NCBI GenBank assembly: GCA_017421125.1
Contig: JAFOMZ010000298.1
Span: 1-32,707, forward strand
Direction of reading: 5' to 3'
DNA: 32,707 nucleotides
DNA from: Solobacterium sp.
GTDB lineage: Bacteria; Bacillota_I; Bacilli_A; Erysipelotrichales; Erysipelotrichaceae
This document shows positions 8,823 to 16,937 of the stretch, piece by piece; position 1 is the stretch's first letter, and each line of letters starts with the position of its first letter. The notes beneath the pieces were generated by a model. The model was not told the DNA's origin and ran no database searches. It was given only the letters and a program-made list of their open reading frames with translations. Position numbers and translations under genes: made by a program.

Positions 8823-10111
8823 GACGCATTCCCGCTTTCTTCCGTCATCATGCGGATGATCTCAAGATCTGTCTCCCGCATGCCGACTCTTGCCAGACGG
8901 GCAAAGTTAGCAACTGAGTTCTCCACGCCCTTGACGACCAGACCGTCTCCGCCATAGAACTGCTGTCCGTTCTGATACATCTCAAATCCGAAGATACCGG
9001 TATCTACTGCTGTAGCGATCTTGGCAGCACAGGAGGACTTTGCCCCGTCACAGACAATCCCCGAAGTAATTGCCAGGGCATTGACCAGTGAATGGGCAAC
9101 GACTTCCTCATCCCCGCCATGCAGGTAGGCAATGGCTGCACCTGCTCCGGCTCCGGCGCTGACTGCGCCGCAGTATGCGGACAGGCGTCCGATACCTGCC
9201 TTGAGATGAAGCGTGATCAGATTTGATATCAGAAGCGCACGGTAAAGCTGCTCCTCTGAAGCATTCAGTCCTTTTGCATAGGTAATAACAGGCAGTGACG
9301 CAGTCAGTCCCTGATTGCCGCTGCCTGAGCAGATCACAACAGGCAGTTCACAGCCGTTCATTCTGGCGTCTGAACCGGCAGCCGCATATGCTTTTGCGTG
9401 TGTCTTCAGATCGTTTCCTGTCTTCAGCAGCACCTTGCCGATATTTGCGCCATAGTCTTTATTCATGCCTGCTTCACTGATAGCGGTATTCTGGGAGATC
9501 TGCCGATCCAGTATTTCCTTTACATCAGCTAAATCGCATGTGCAGGCAAAGTCATAAATGCCTGATACGCTTAACAGTGAATAATCCGGTACATCCTTTT
9601 CTTCAGAAGTGATATCCCCATCCTTCTGCAGAAGCACTTCCCCGTTCTTTTCGATCAGGATAATGTTGGTATGCTCATTGGCTATCCGTACCTTTACATA
9701 GGAGTCTCCGACACTGACCGTAACGATCATATCCAGCAGATAGTCTGACGTAAGAGGCTTCACTTCGATCTCAGTCTGTTCCATGTAAGTACCGAGGCGT
9801 TCTTTATCCTCTTCAGAGACATGTGAAATGACTTCCAGTCCGGCAGTCTCATCACCGGCAAGCACGCCGATGCATGCGGCTGCTGCAATACCTCTTCTTT
9901 GACCGGTATTGGGAACAACAACGCTTTTCACGTTTTTAATGATATTGCCGCTGGCTTCGACCTTGATCTTTTCAGGCAGACAGCCAAGCGCGGAACGGGC
10001 AGAGGCGGCACAGTAAGCTAAAGCAATAGGCTCTGTACAGCCCATAGCGCTGATCAGCTCACGCCGCAGGATCTCGAGATAAGTCTGGTAGACTTTGTCA
10101 TTCCGGTTCAT
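8819..10111 (-). CDS. cyuA: L-cysteine desulfidase / Fe-S serine dehydratase-alpha-like protein (CyuA/YhaM, UPF0597 family)
   Basis: This 430-residue protein has the family's usual length. It begins with the signature SAMGCTEPIALAY (Cys near residue 24) and has YCGAVSAGAGAG near 315 and CDGAKSSC near 355, supplying cysteines thought to hold a [4Fe-4S] cluster. Characterised relatives split L-cysteine to pyruvate, ammonia and sulfide; the fold is shared with iron-sulfur L-serine dehydratase. The enzyme is cytoplasmic and oxygen-sensitive, which fits an anaerobe. It overlaps the downstream symporter gene by four bases, making an import-and-catabolise operon. The ribosome site is weak (GGGGTG). 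The gene symbol rests on family membership; serine or another beta-substituted amino acid could be the true substrate. Confidence 0.85.
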   Translation of the reverse strand: MNRNDKVYQTYLEILRRELISAMGCTEPIALAYCAASARSALGCLPEKIKVEASGNIIKNVKSVVVPNTGQRRGIAAAACIGVLAGDETAGLEVISHVSEEDKERLGTYMEQTEIEVKPLTSDYLLDMIVTVSVGDSYVKVRIANEHTNIILIEKNGEVLLQKDGDITSEEKDVPDYSLLSVSGIYDFACTCDLADVKEILDRQISQNTAISEAGMNKDYGANIGKVLLKTGNDLKTHAKAYAAAGSDARMNGCELPVVICSGSGNQGLTASLPVITYAKGLNASEEQLYRALLISNLITLHLKAGIGRLSAYCGAVSAGAGAGAAIAYLHGGDEEVVAHSLVNALAITSGIVCDGAKSSCAAKIATAVDTGIFGFEMYQNGQQFYGGDGLVVKGVENSVANFARLARVGMRETDLEIIRMMTEESGNAS

Positions 10112-10231
10112 AAAACACCCCGCTTTCGGAATCCTGCATATTTAAGAAATAAAATGAAAGTTTGTACAGAATATTTATACCATTCCTGCTGTATTTAATG
10201 AATACGGTACTGTTTCAACTGATAAAAATAA

Positions 10232-10271
10232 ACGGAAAAAGAAATCAGGCTCCCCGGTCTCCGGAAAGCCT
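10232..10271 (-). terminator. Terminator after the TldE-type gene
   Basis: AGGCT and CCGG arms (10247-10256 with 10261-10271, small internal bulge) form a hairpin just after the stop at 10280. On the minus strand it is followed by a T-rich stretch ending TTTTT. Confidence 0.65.
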
Positions 10272-10279
10272 GTTCATTA

Positions 10280-11572
10280 TCAATGCAGCTTCAGCTGATC
10301 AAAGTACATGTACTTCGGTCCCTTGAATGACATTCTGCCTTTCGCACTGACAGACGCTGTCTCTTCAGAGAACCTTGCAGTATTCACTGCTTCATAGATG
10401 TTTCCGCTGACAGAGAAGCCTGTTACAGGAGTTACCTTGTCTCCTTCCACCAGCAGACCCAGACGCACTTCTCCTCCGAAGTAGCCGCTGGAAGATTCCA
10501 GCTGCGGTGCAGAAAAGTTCATCAGGTACAATACCGGTCTCTTGAGATCTTCCTCAGAGATCACCGGATAGTTCTGTACACAGACGACCGGATAAGAACC
10601 GGTAATATGTTCTTCCTTCAGGTAGTAGCCGAAACGCTGGTCACCCCAGAAAGCAGAAGCCCTGCCCTGGTCAATGACCTTCGTATCCTTCAGAACGATA
10701 CCGTTAGGATCTACAGGTGAAGAACCGCAGATGCCTTCTTCCTGTCCTTTCAGGATCATGTCAAACGGTACAGCGGAGATCTGATCGGACAGTTTGCTGT
10801 GGCTCATCTTGTAGTACTGCCTGCTGTAGGACAGTTCCTGAGCAAAATTCGTCATGATGTTTCTGAGCATGTCACCCTGTACTGCCACCAGGCAGTTTTC
10901 AGGGACCGTGACATCTTCCAGCTTCAACGCTTCATACCTGTAGCGGACATTGGACAATGCCGTACCGACTGTTTCGGTAAATTCAGCAGGATCGGTAATG
11001 TCCGCGTATCTGCTGAAATACAGTTCCACATCTTCCTTCTCACCGTCATAGCTTGGGATCGTCTCACAGAATACGGAATACGTATCATAACTGTGATCGA
11101 TGCCGCTGCTGTTGAGGAAACGGATGGTATTGTGGTCCGCAAAGATCTCCGTTGCGTTCAGCTGGGCATCACTGCCTGCCTGTGCCGCGAATACGGCATC
11201 TGCCGTATTCCTGGCGATCAGGGACAGGTCACATGTACTGTCTGAAACGGTATGGATGTTCTCTGTCTTTTCTGCCAGAGGGTAATACGGATTAGCTGCC
11301 TGACCTGCTTTGCGGACTGCGGCCTTCAGTTTTTCTGTTACGGTATCACGGTCATCCGCGGAAGTAATCACCACTGAGGAAGAACCTCTCTGTCCTTCTG
11401 AGTCTGTATAGACCACTGCCACTGTTTCTTCAGCATTCACGCATCTGTTTGTCTCCAGTTCTTCCATGACATAGAAGAACTGATATGATTCATTGACCGT
11501 ATTCCTGATCTCATAAGCACTGATGTCTTTGTTATTTTCGATCAGTTTTTTCAATTCATTGATCGTCATCAT
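10280..11572 (-). CDS. pmbA: TldE/PmbA-family metalloprotease subunit
   Basis: This 430-residue protein resembles PmbA/TldE: an N-terminal alpha/beta domain (residues 1-200) and a C-terminal beta-rich domain with FWGDQRFGYY, CSSPVDPNGIVLKDTKVI and a late LGLLVEG stretch. It lacks the HExxxH metal site, which lies in the partner TldD. In Escherichia coli the TldD/TldE heterodimer degrades unfolded peptides and matures microcin B17 and CcdA. The ATG overlaps the upstream tldD stop by four bases, so both subunits are made together. No precursor peptide gene is visible nearby, so a general peptide-processing role is the safer guess. The sequence is divergent, hence less than full confidence in the name. 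Confidence 0.85.
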   Translation of the reverse strand: MMTINELKKLIENNKDISAYEIRNTVNESYQFFYVMEELETNRCVNAEETVAVVYTDSEGQRGSSSVVITSADDRDTVTEKLKAAVRKAGQAANPYYPLAEKTENIHTVSDSTCDLSLIARNTADAVFAAQAGSDAQLNATEIFADHNTIRFLNSSGIDHSYDTYSVFCETIPSYDGEKEDVELYFSRYADITDPAEFTETVGTALSNVRYRYEALKLEDVTVPENCLVAVQGDMLRNIMTNFAQELSYSRQYYKMSHSKLSDQISAVPFDMILKGQEEGICGSSPVDPNGIVLKDTKVIDQGRASAFWGDQRFGYYLKEEHITGSYPVVCVQNYPVISEEDLKRPVLYLMNFSAPQLESSSGYFGGEVRLGLLVEGDKVTPVTGFSVSGNIYEAVNTARFSEETASVSAKGRMSFKGPKYMYFDQLKLH

Positions 11573-12954
11573 CCCAGTTTCGCCCTCGCTTTCATAAACG
11601 GACCGCCGTCAGACACAAAAACCCATTCCTTATGTCCCTTGCCGCAGCCGCCTGATCCAATGATCTTATATTCATCGGATACCATGGAAATGGAATTCAG
11701 CAGGTCCAGTACGGAACCGGAAATGACAACAGGAGCGATGATCTTTCCGGTCAGCTCTCCGTCCTTGATCTCCAGACCGTATTCTGCCGTGCACTGGATC
11801 TGCCAGTTCTTGGGATCCTCCATGCCGTTATTCGTATTGCAGAGATAATAACCGTGCTTGATGGAACGGAACATGTCTTCTACCTTGTCTTTGCCCGGTG
11901 AGAAGAATGTATTCGTCATACGGGAATAGGACTTGCGCTGGTATGATTCACGTCTGCCATTTCCGCTCGGTTTCTGTCCGAGTTCCAGCGCAGACAGCGC
12001 GTCACTGATTCCCCGCTTCAGGATACCGTCTTCAATGATGTGCGTATCCTGTGCCAGGACACCGTCATCATCGAAGAAATAGGATGCGGCAGACAGGACT
12101 GCACCTGCACCGTCATGCATGTTCAGCAGTGTACTGCCGACCTGCTTGTTGACATAGTTCGCGGACTTTGCCCTGTGCTTGACGACCATATCCTGCTCAA
12201 CACCATGACCGAATGCCTCATGGCAGATCAGACCGCTGATCGTCGGGTCAGTAATGACGTCATACACACCCGGTTCTACCGGCGTTGCCTTCAGAAGACG
12301 CAGAACAAGATCTGCTTCCGCGTCTTTCCGCTGATCCAGTTCATCCAGTGCCTTGCGGCTGTCGGCTTCACCTTCCACAGTGTAGTGCTGCTGGATGACA
12401 TCTCCCTCCCTTGCCGACAGCATCAGCATCGCATTGACCCATTCATAGTGCTGGTCCAGTACTTTCTTCCCGGACACAAAGATCTTGGAAACGGAACGTT
12501 TGCGGTACATTGCCTGCGCATTGATGATGCGCTCATCCTTCTGCTCGCAATACGTACGGATCGCCTTCAGCTGCTCCATGATCTCTTCATCGCTCATAGG
12601 ATGCGCGTCCTCACGTACAAAGGACTTTACCATCTCCTCTTCTTCCAGCACCGGTGCTTTGACAAACGGCTGCTTCATTTCAGGAAGTTTCACAGACGCA
12701 ATGACTTTCTCCGGAGACAGTCCCCGGATCTCATCAGTCGAATACTCGCTGTAATGCGTTCCGTCAAACAGACGGATGACAAAACCGCACTCATTATCAA
12801 TGTCATCGGCTGCGCTCATGCGTGTCGAAGAAATGATCTGTTTTGTCCTTGTATAAGAACCAAGCACGGATACATACTCAAATGTTTTCCGGAGTTCCTT
12901 TACCAGGACTTCCGCATCCGTGATGCGTTCTTTCAGAAATTTCTCAAGTGCCAT
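11569..12954 (-). CDS. tldD: TldD-family zinc metalloprotease subunit
   Basis: This 461-residue protein carries the TldD active site ICHEAFGHGVEQDMV near residue 235 (HExxxH), with a Gly-rich C-terminal region (GSGGCGKGHKEWVFVSDGG). TldD pairs with the product of the overlapping downstream gene to form a chamber-like peptidase that threads unfolded peptides. The start at 12954 is chosen because GGAGGA lies 7 bases upstream and the homologous N-terminus begins MALEKFLKE; an in-frame start at 13038 would place 28 extra residues across a terminator and a promoter. A TATAAT box lies 19 bases upstream. Anaerobic Firmicutes often carry several TldD/TldE pairs; whether this one matures a specific peptide is unknown. 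Confidence 0.92.
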   Translation of the reverse strand: MALEKFLKERITDAEVLVKELRKTFEYVSVLGSYTRTKQIISSTRMSAADDIDNECGFVIRLFDGTHYSEYSTDEIRGLSPEKVIASVKLPEMKQPFVKAPVLEEEEMVKSFVREDAHPMSDEEIMEQLKAIRTYCEQKDERIINAQAMYRKRSVSKIFVSGKKVLDQHYEWVNAMLMLSAREGDVIQQHYTVEGEADSRKALDELDQRKDAEADLVLRLLKATPVEPGVYDVITDPTISGLICHEAFGHGVEQDMVVKHRAKSANYVNKQVGSTLLNMHDGAGAVLSAASYFFDDDGVLAQDTHIIEDGILKRGISDALSALELGQKPSGNGRRESYQRKSYSRMTNTFFSPGKDKVEDMFRSIKHGYYLCNTNNGMEDPKNWQIQCTAEYGLEIKDGELTGKIIAPVVISGSVLDLLNSISMVSDEYKIIGSGGCGKGHKEWVFVSDGGPFMKARAKLG

Positions 12955-12972
12955 AATTTTCCTCCGTTCTCC

Positions 12973-12978
12973 ATTATA
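12973..12978 (-). promoter_or_regulatory. -10 box of the tldD-pmbA operon
   Basis: A perfect TATAAT on the minus strand ends 18 bases before the tldD start and lies downstream of the preceding operon's terminator. The -35 (TTCTGA at 17-base spacing) is weak. Confidence 0.5.
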
Positions 12979-12998
12979 TACGACTGAACGCACATTCA

Positions 12999-13029
12999 GA
13001 AAAATAACGGTACGGGCTGCCCGTACCGT
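12999..13029 (-). terminator. Terminator of the GH4-sulfatase operon
   Basis: A perfect 10-base-pair stem, ACGGTACGGG (13007-13016) with its complement (13020-13029) and a 3-base loop, is followed on the minus strand by TATTTTT. Confidence 0.85.
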
Positions 13030-13038
13030 CATAGTCAC

Positions 13039-14571
13039 TCAAATACGTTTGTCGATGGTCCTGGGAACGACATCACATGTTTCGATCATCCGTTCCAGCA
13101 GGATGTTCTTCATATCCTGGATGATCCCGGCATATTCCGGATCATCTGCCAGGTTCTCCCGTTCTTCCGGATCATTCTTCAGGTCATACAGTTCATCCTG
13201 TTCATAATAACGGAAGACATATTTGAAGTTATGATCCCTCAGCATGACCGCCTTGGTATGTTCGGGGATCCTGGTCTGTACGCTCGTCCTTGCCCACCAG
13301 AGGGTGTCAGGCGAATGATTGTCATCCTCGCACTGCTTTTCTGTTTCCCTTCTGCCGCCTTCACACAGTACCGTATCACGATGTTCTTCATCACAGGCAA
13401 ACAGGTGGACAAGCGATCTGCCGAACTCATCTTCGGAAAGTTCAAAACCTGCGATCTCAGCAACAGTTGCCGGAATGTCCAGAAGCTCTGCCAGTGCCCT
13501 TCTCTTACCCGGTTTTACCTCATACCTCTTCGGAGGCTTGATGACCAGCGGGACTTTGCTGAGGCAGTCTTCGAATGTGTTCTGGTTGATCTCGGTGATC
13601 TCGTAATCCCCTGCATAGTCGCCATGATCTGAGTACATGAAGACCAGTGTGTCTTCATAGCGTTTTGTATCCTTCAGGGCATCCATGACCTTACCGAAGT
13701 TCTCATCAACATGTCCAATCATTGCATGATATGTCTTCTTCAGAGAAAACAGTTCCTCATCGCTCCACTGATACAGTCGGTGGTTCTCACGGATGCCTTC
13801 CAGGATCGAAGCCTTCCTTGCCCTCTGCTCATCATTCAGGCGGATCGCCGGTCTGACATATTCGTCGTGCACCCGCTCATAGTCTTCCGGGAATGCCGCA
13901 TACCATGGATGCGGGCATACCAGGGAAAGATACATGCAGAGCGGCTGTTCACCCTTATAGTTTCTCAGGTAATTAACCGCATCCGCGATCTGCGCGTCTT
14001 CCGCCCCGAGGCTTCCTGCCGCAAGTGGATTGTCACGGGATACTTCTCCCTGGAAGATCGCATAGTAATACTTACTGTCCGGTTCTTTCCGGGCAGCCTC
14101 CTTCATTGCGGCTGCTTCGGCAGCCTGTGCCTGTGTATAGGCATTCAGGATCGGTGTATAGCCTTCCGGGAGTGCCTGTCCTTTGATCTTTGCGTTCATT
14201 TCCTTATAGGCATCACTGCGATAGTCACAGTATTCCGACAGCGGTACATCTTCCCGGAATACATCGTTCTTTCCGCCGAAGTAGATATGGTATCCCTGCT
14301 TCTTCAGTTCCCTGAGCAGGTTCAGGTCATCCGGTCCCTGCAGATGGTGCATGGTGCGGAATCCTCCGGTATGCGGGTACCTGCCGCTCAGGAAGCTGCA
14401 CCTGCTTGGAACACAGACAGGATTCTGGCAGAACGCGTTGTCAATGGAAATGCCGTCATTCAGCGCAACAGCGTCGATATTCTCCGTCTGAACTGCTTTG
14501 TTTCCGTTTACCGACAGCGCATCGCTGCGGAAATGGTCGGAAATAAACATCAGGATATCAGGTCTCTTCAT
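13039..14571 (-). CDS. Type I sulfatase (formylglycine-dependent), cytoplasmic
   Basis: This 510-residue protein of the alkaline phosphatase superfamily begins at its first metal-binding motif (ILMFISDHFRSD, residues 6-17). It carries the sulfatase signature CVPSRCSFLSGRYPH near residue 53, whose Cys must be oxidised to formylglycine by a separate enzyme that is not in this window. VFMYSDHGD near residue 315 supplies further metal ligands. There is no signal peptide, so it should act inside the cell. Its start lies 3 bases after the stop of the GH4 gene, with AGGTGAGAT as ribosome site, so the two are one operon. This suggests removal of sulfate from an imported glycoside or its phosphorylated form. 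A phosphonate or phosphate-ester hydrolase is the alternative, as the superfamily is promiscuous. Confidence 0.9.
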   Translation of the reverse strand: MKRPDILMFISDHFRSDALSVNGNKAVQTENIDAVALNDGISIDNAFCQNPVCVPSRCSFLSGRYPHTGGFRTMHHLQGPDDLNLLRELKKQGYHIYFGGKNDVFREDVPLSEYCDYRSDAYKEMNAKIKGQALPEGYTPILNAYTQAQAAEAAAMKEAARKEPDSKYYYAIFQGEVSRDNPLAAGSLGAEDAQIADAVNYLRNYKGEQPLCMYLSLVCPHPWYAAFPEDYERVHDEYVRPAIRLNDEQRARKASILEGIRENHRLYQWSDEELFSLKKTYHAMIGHVDENFGKVMDALKDTKRYEDTLVFMYSDHGDYAGDYEITEINQNTFEDCLSKVPLVIKPPKRYEVKPGKRRALAELLDIPATVAEIAGFELSEDEFGRSLVHLFACDEEHRDTVLCEGGRRETEKQCEDDNHSPDTLWWARTSVQTRIPEHTKAVMLRDHNFKYVFRYYEQDELYDLKNDPEERENLADDPEYAGIIQDMKNILLERMIETCDVVPRTIDKRI

Positions 14572-14574
14572 ATC

Positions 14575-15891
14575 TCACCTGAAGAACTGAGGCAGGAACT
14601 CTTTATGTGCCTCCAGCATTTCATCAAGGATCAGTTTTGCCTTATGTTCCGACTGTACCAGCGGATTGATCGTCATTGCCAGCAGCGCGTCATCATAATT
14701 CCCGCTGAGAGCCACATCGGTCGTCAGGATCTCAAATGCCTTCAGCTGCAGGATCAGTCCCACTGCCTGCAGAGGCAGCGGTCCGACATGGAGCGGTACC
14801 GGTCCGTCCTTGGTAATCACACAGCTCACCTCAACAGCCACGTCTCCGGGCAGGTTGTCAATGGCACCGCGGTTCAGTGTATCCACGACCTGGACATCCC
14901 CGGTATCGTTATAGATCGAACAGATCAGATTGCATGCTGCATCAGAGTACAGTGCTCCTCCCCTGAGTTCCAGTTCCTTCGGTTTCTCACAAAGCTGGGG
15001 ATCACTGTATTTGCGGAACAGTTCCTTCTCCACTTCCTTAACGACTCTTGCCCGGTTCCTGCCTGCTGCCGCATCCTGCTTCAGGTGCTCCAGCATCTCC
15101 GGCTTCATGTAATAGTAACGGCAGTAATCGATGCCGAAATATCCCATGCCTCTCAGGAAATGCTCAGACCACGGAATATTCGTAATATTCTTCAGCGTAT
15201 CTTTGTGCTTCTGCTCAATGATCTTTTCGATCAGTTCCTTGTTTTTGTTTTCCCCATTCACATTGACATCCAGCGCAAATACCATGTGATTGAGTCCGCC
15301 GAATTTTGTCTCCAGCACATCTGTTTCACTCAGGCCAAGGTAATCGCGGATGTTTTTGATCATGTTCACCGGTCCGTTGCAAAGACCGACGAATCTCTTC
15401 CAGCCGGTATGACGGAAGACAGCTTCCGCATTGATGCCGCTGGGATTGGTAAAGGAAATGATCCAGGCATCCGGACACAGCTCTTCACAGTCACGGATGA
15501 TGTCAAAGATCACAGGTATCGTCCTGAGTGCCTTGAACATCCCGCCGGGTCCGTTTGTTTCCTGACCGATCACATCATACTTGATGGGGATCAGTTCATC
15601 CTTGTCCCTGGCATCCAGTCCGCCGACACGGAACTGGGTGGTCACAAAGTCAGCGTCCTTCAGTGCTTCCCTGCGGTTCAATGTCGCATGTACTTCAACA
15701 TCCAGACCTGCTTTTCTGAACATCCGCTCAGTCAGTCCGGTGATGATATCGAGCTTCTCTCTGCCTGCTTCTACGTCTACAAGCCATAATTCGCTCAGTG
15801 GAAACTGTTCATACCGTTTGATGAATCCTTCCACCAGTTCAGGGGTATAGCTGCTTCCCCCGCCGATCGTTACTACCTTCAGTTTTCTCAT
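14575..15891 (-). CDS. GH4 family 6-phospho-beta-glucosidase
   Basis: This 438-residue protein has the GH4 NAD-binding start KLKVVTIGGGSSYTPELVEG (residues 3-22), QFRVGGLDAR near 85, IGQETNGPGG near 105, FTNPSG near 140, and the metal-site motifs GLCNGPVN near 165 and GLNHMVFALDV near 195. GH4 enzymes cleave by an NAD+- and Mn2+-dependent oxidation-elimination mechanism, and a Cys-Asn-x-Pro motif is typical of members acting on 6-phospho-beta-glucosides delivered by a PTS. The start at 15891 has GGAGGAAGT directly upstream; an in-frame TTG at 15915 also follows a GGAGGAAA and would add 8 residues. It is the first gene of an operon with the sulfatase, and a glucoside-type PTS permease lies about 2 kb away on the other strand. 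Confidence 0.9.
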   Translation of the reverse strand: MRKLKVVTIGGGSSYTPELVEGFIKRYEQFPLSELWLVDVEAGREKLDIITGLTERMFRKAGLDVEVHATLNRREALKDADFVTTQFRVGGLDARDKDELIPIKYDVIGQETNGPGGMFKALRTIPVIFDIIRDCEELCPDAWIISFTNPSGINAEAVFRHTGWKRFVGLCNGPVNMIKNIRDYLGLSETDVLETKFGGLNHMVFALDVNVNGENKNKELIEKIIEQKHKDTLKNITNIPWSEHFLRGMGYFGIDYCRYYYMKPEMLEHLKQDAAAGRNRARVVKEVEKELFRKYSDPQLCEKPKELELRGGALYSDAACNLICSIYNDTGDVQVVDTLNRGAIDNLPGDVAVEVSCVITKDGPVPLHVGPLPLQAVGLILQLKAFEILTTDVALSGNYDDALLAMTINPLVQSEHKAKLILDEMLEAHKEFLPQFFR

Positions 15892-15924
15892 ACTTCCTCC
15901 GAAAACAATGATCAATGATATATG

Positions 15925-15949
15925 TTTCCTCCGGAACTGCCCGAGGAAA
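15925..15949 (-). promoter_or_regulatory. Leader inverted repeat upstream of the GH4 gene
   Basis: TTTCCTC (15925-15931) and GAGGAAA (15943-15949) are perfect 7-base arms. On the minus strand the second arm to be transcribed forms an extra GGAGGAAA. It could be a leader hairpin or an operator; the role is unknown. The rest of 15950-16067 shows no clear promoter. Confidence 0.3.
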
Positions 15950-16067
15950 GAAAATGATGTCTGCTGATCATATTATTTCATAACCGGAGAACATATCGCC
16001 GTGATACTAGTGTTTTGTAATGAATAACGGCAGATTATTACAGGCTTCTGTCCGGAAGATCTGCATA

Positions 16068-16095
16068 CAAAAACCGCAGAAACTTCATCCTGCGG
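16068..16095 (-). terminator. Terminator after the YczE-type gene
   Basis: CCGCAG (16074-16079) pairs with CTGCGG (16090-16095); on the minus strand TTTTTG follows. It lies 25 bases after the stop codon at 16121. Confidence 0.65.
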
Positions 16096-16120
16096 CAAAA
16101 GTACTGTATCTGTCTGCTGT

Positions 16121-16795
16121 TCAGTGCAGGATCACTGCAAGTGATTCCTTCAGGTTCTGATGCTGAACATGCGCGGCATCAAAGTGTGCCATGTTGAATA
16201 TGACCTGCATGATCGGTCCCGTTCCGAACGCACAGATCAGTGTTCCAACGCCGACCGGTCCGCCCAGCAGCCATCCGGTCAATGTTGCCGTACTCAGCAG
16301 TCCGATACTCACAGCACCGATCGGCAGTCTGTGAAACCGTTTGGCAAGTCCGACAAGCAGTGTGTCACGGGGACCGCAGCCAAGGGATGCCATCATGTAT
16401 GTATAAGCTGTATACGCGATAATGGTAATACCGACGAGCATCATCGGGATCCCTGTAATAAGAGATGTGGCTGTAGGAACAGCATTGATCATGTTGAAGA
16501 AGTCTACGCTCTTGCCGACGACCAGCGCATCGATGAACATTGCGATGCCGATCGGTTCCTTCATCAGGATGTCGATCGCCAGGATCATGTAGGATACCGT
16601 TACGGAAGCTGTACCGTACAGGATGCCGAGTGTCTTTGATATACCGAGATTCAGAACATCCCAGGGAGCTGCCCCGATATTGGCTTTGATCGTCAGATAT
16701 ACGCCGAAACCGTTGAAAAACAGACTGACTGCCGCAATGACCGCATTCAGAAGGATCCCTTTCCAGCTGTTGTTTCTGACTGTTTTGAACGCCAT
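16121..16795 (-). CDS. YczE/YyaS/YitT-family membrane protein
   Basis: This 224-residue integral membrane protein has about five hydrophobic segments and the family-like motifs NGFGVYLTIKANIGAAPWDVLNLGIS near residues 25-50 (shown in part here) and ASLGCGPRDTLLVGLAKR near 135-152. YczE-like proteins are widespread in Firmicutes; the Bacillus member affects lipopeptide production, but the biochemical role is unknown. The start is uncertain: an ATG at 16795 preceded by GGGGGAAACAGG is used here, while an in-frame GTG at 16822 adds nine residues. It is a single-gene unit between two terminators. A TATGAT box lies upstream on the minus strand, without a good -35. Confidence 0.8.
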   Translation of the reverse strand: MAFKTVRNNSWKGILLNAVIAAVSLFFNGFGVYLTIKANIGAAPWDVLNLGISKTLGILYGTASVTVSYMILAIDILMKEPIGIAMFIDALVVGKSVDFFNMINAVPTATSLITGIPMMLVGITIIAYTAYTYMMASLGCGPRDTLLVGLAKRFHRLPIGAVSIGLLSTATLTGWLLGGPVGVGTLICAFGTGPIMQVIFNMAHFDAAHVQHQNLKESLAVILH

Positions 16796-16877
16796 CCTGT
16801 TTCCCCCGCGCTTTCTGTTCACGGAATGCCGTTTCCTATCATACTTCTGATTCTGGCAAAATACAGGTATTTCCTTT

Positions 16878-16906
16878 AAAAAAGTCCTGTTTCATCACAC
16901 AGGACT
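16878..16906 (-). terminator. Terminator after the LysR gene
   Basis: Perfect 8-base arms AGTCCTGT (16883-16890) and ACAGGACT (16899-16906), with an 8-base loop, are followed on the minus strand by TTTTTTAAA. Confidence 0.85.
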
Positions 16907-16937
16907 GAAAATTCATGAAAGAAATACAGACCGTGAT

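Noticed and set aside
10280-12954. A microcin-type peptide maturation locus around the TldD/TldE pair.
   Set aside because: No small precursor peptide gene, modification enzyme or exporter lies nearby.
12040-12987. A plus-strand open frame of about 315 codons opposite tldD.
   Set aside because: It lies entirely opposite the conserved TldD gene, has no ribosome site and has unlikely composition.
12955-13038. An upstream start for tldD, adding 28 residues.
   Set aside because: The extension would be coded across the terminator of the preceding operon and the tldD TATAAT box.
13711-15789. A long open frame of about 690 codons on the plus strand, opposite the sulfatase and GH4 genes.
   Set aside because: The minus strand holds two genes with clear catalytic motifs, ribosome sites and a shared terminator. 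The plus-strand translation is rich in Arg, Gln, His and Cys with no recognisable domain, as expected of a shadow frame.
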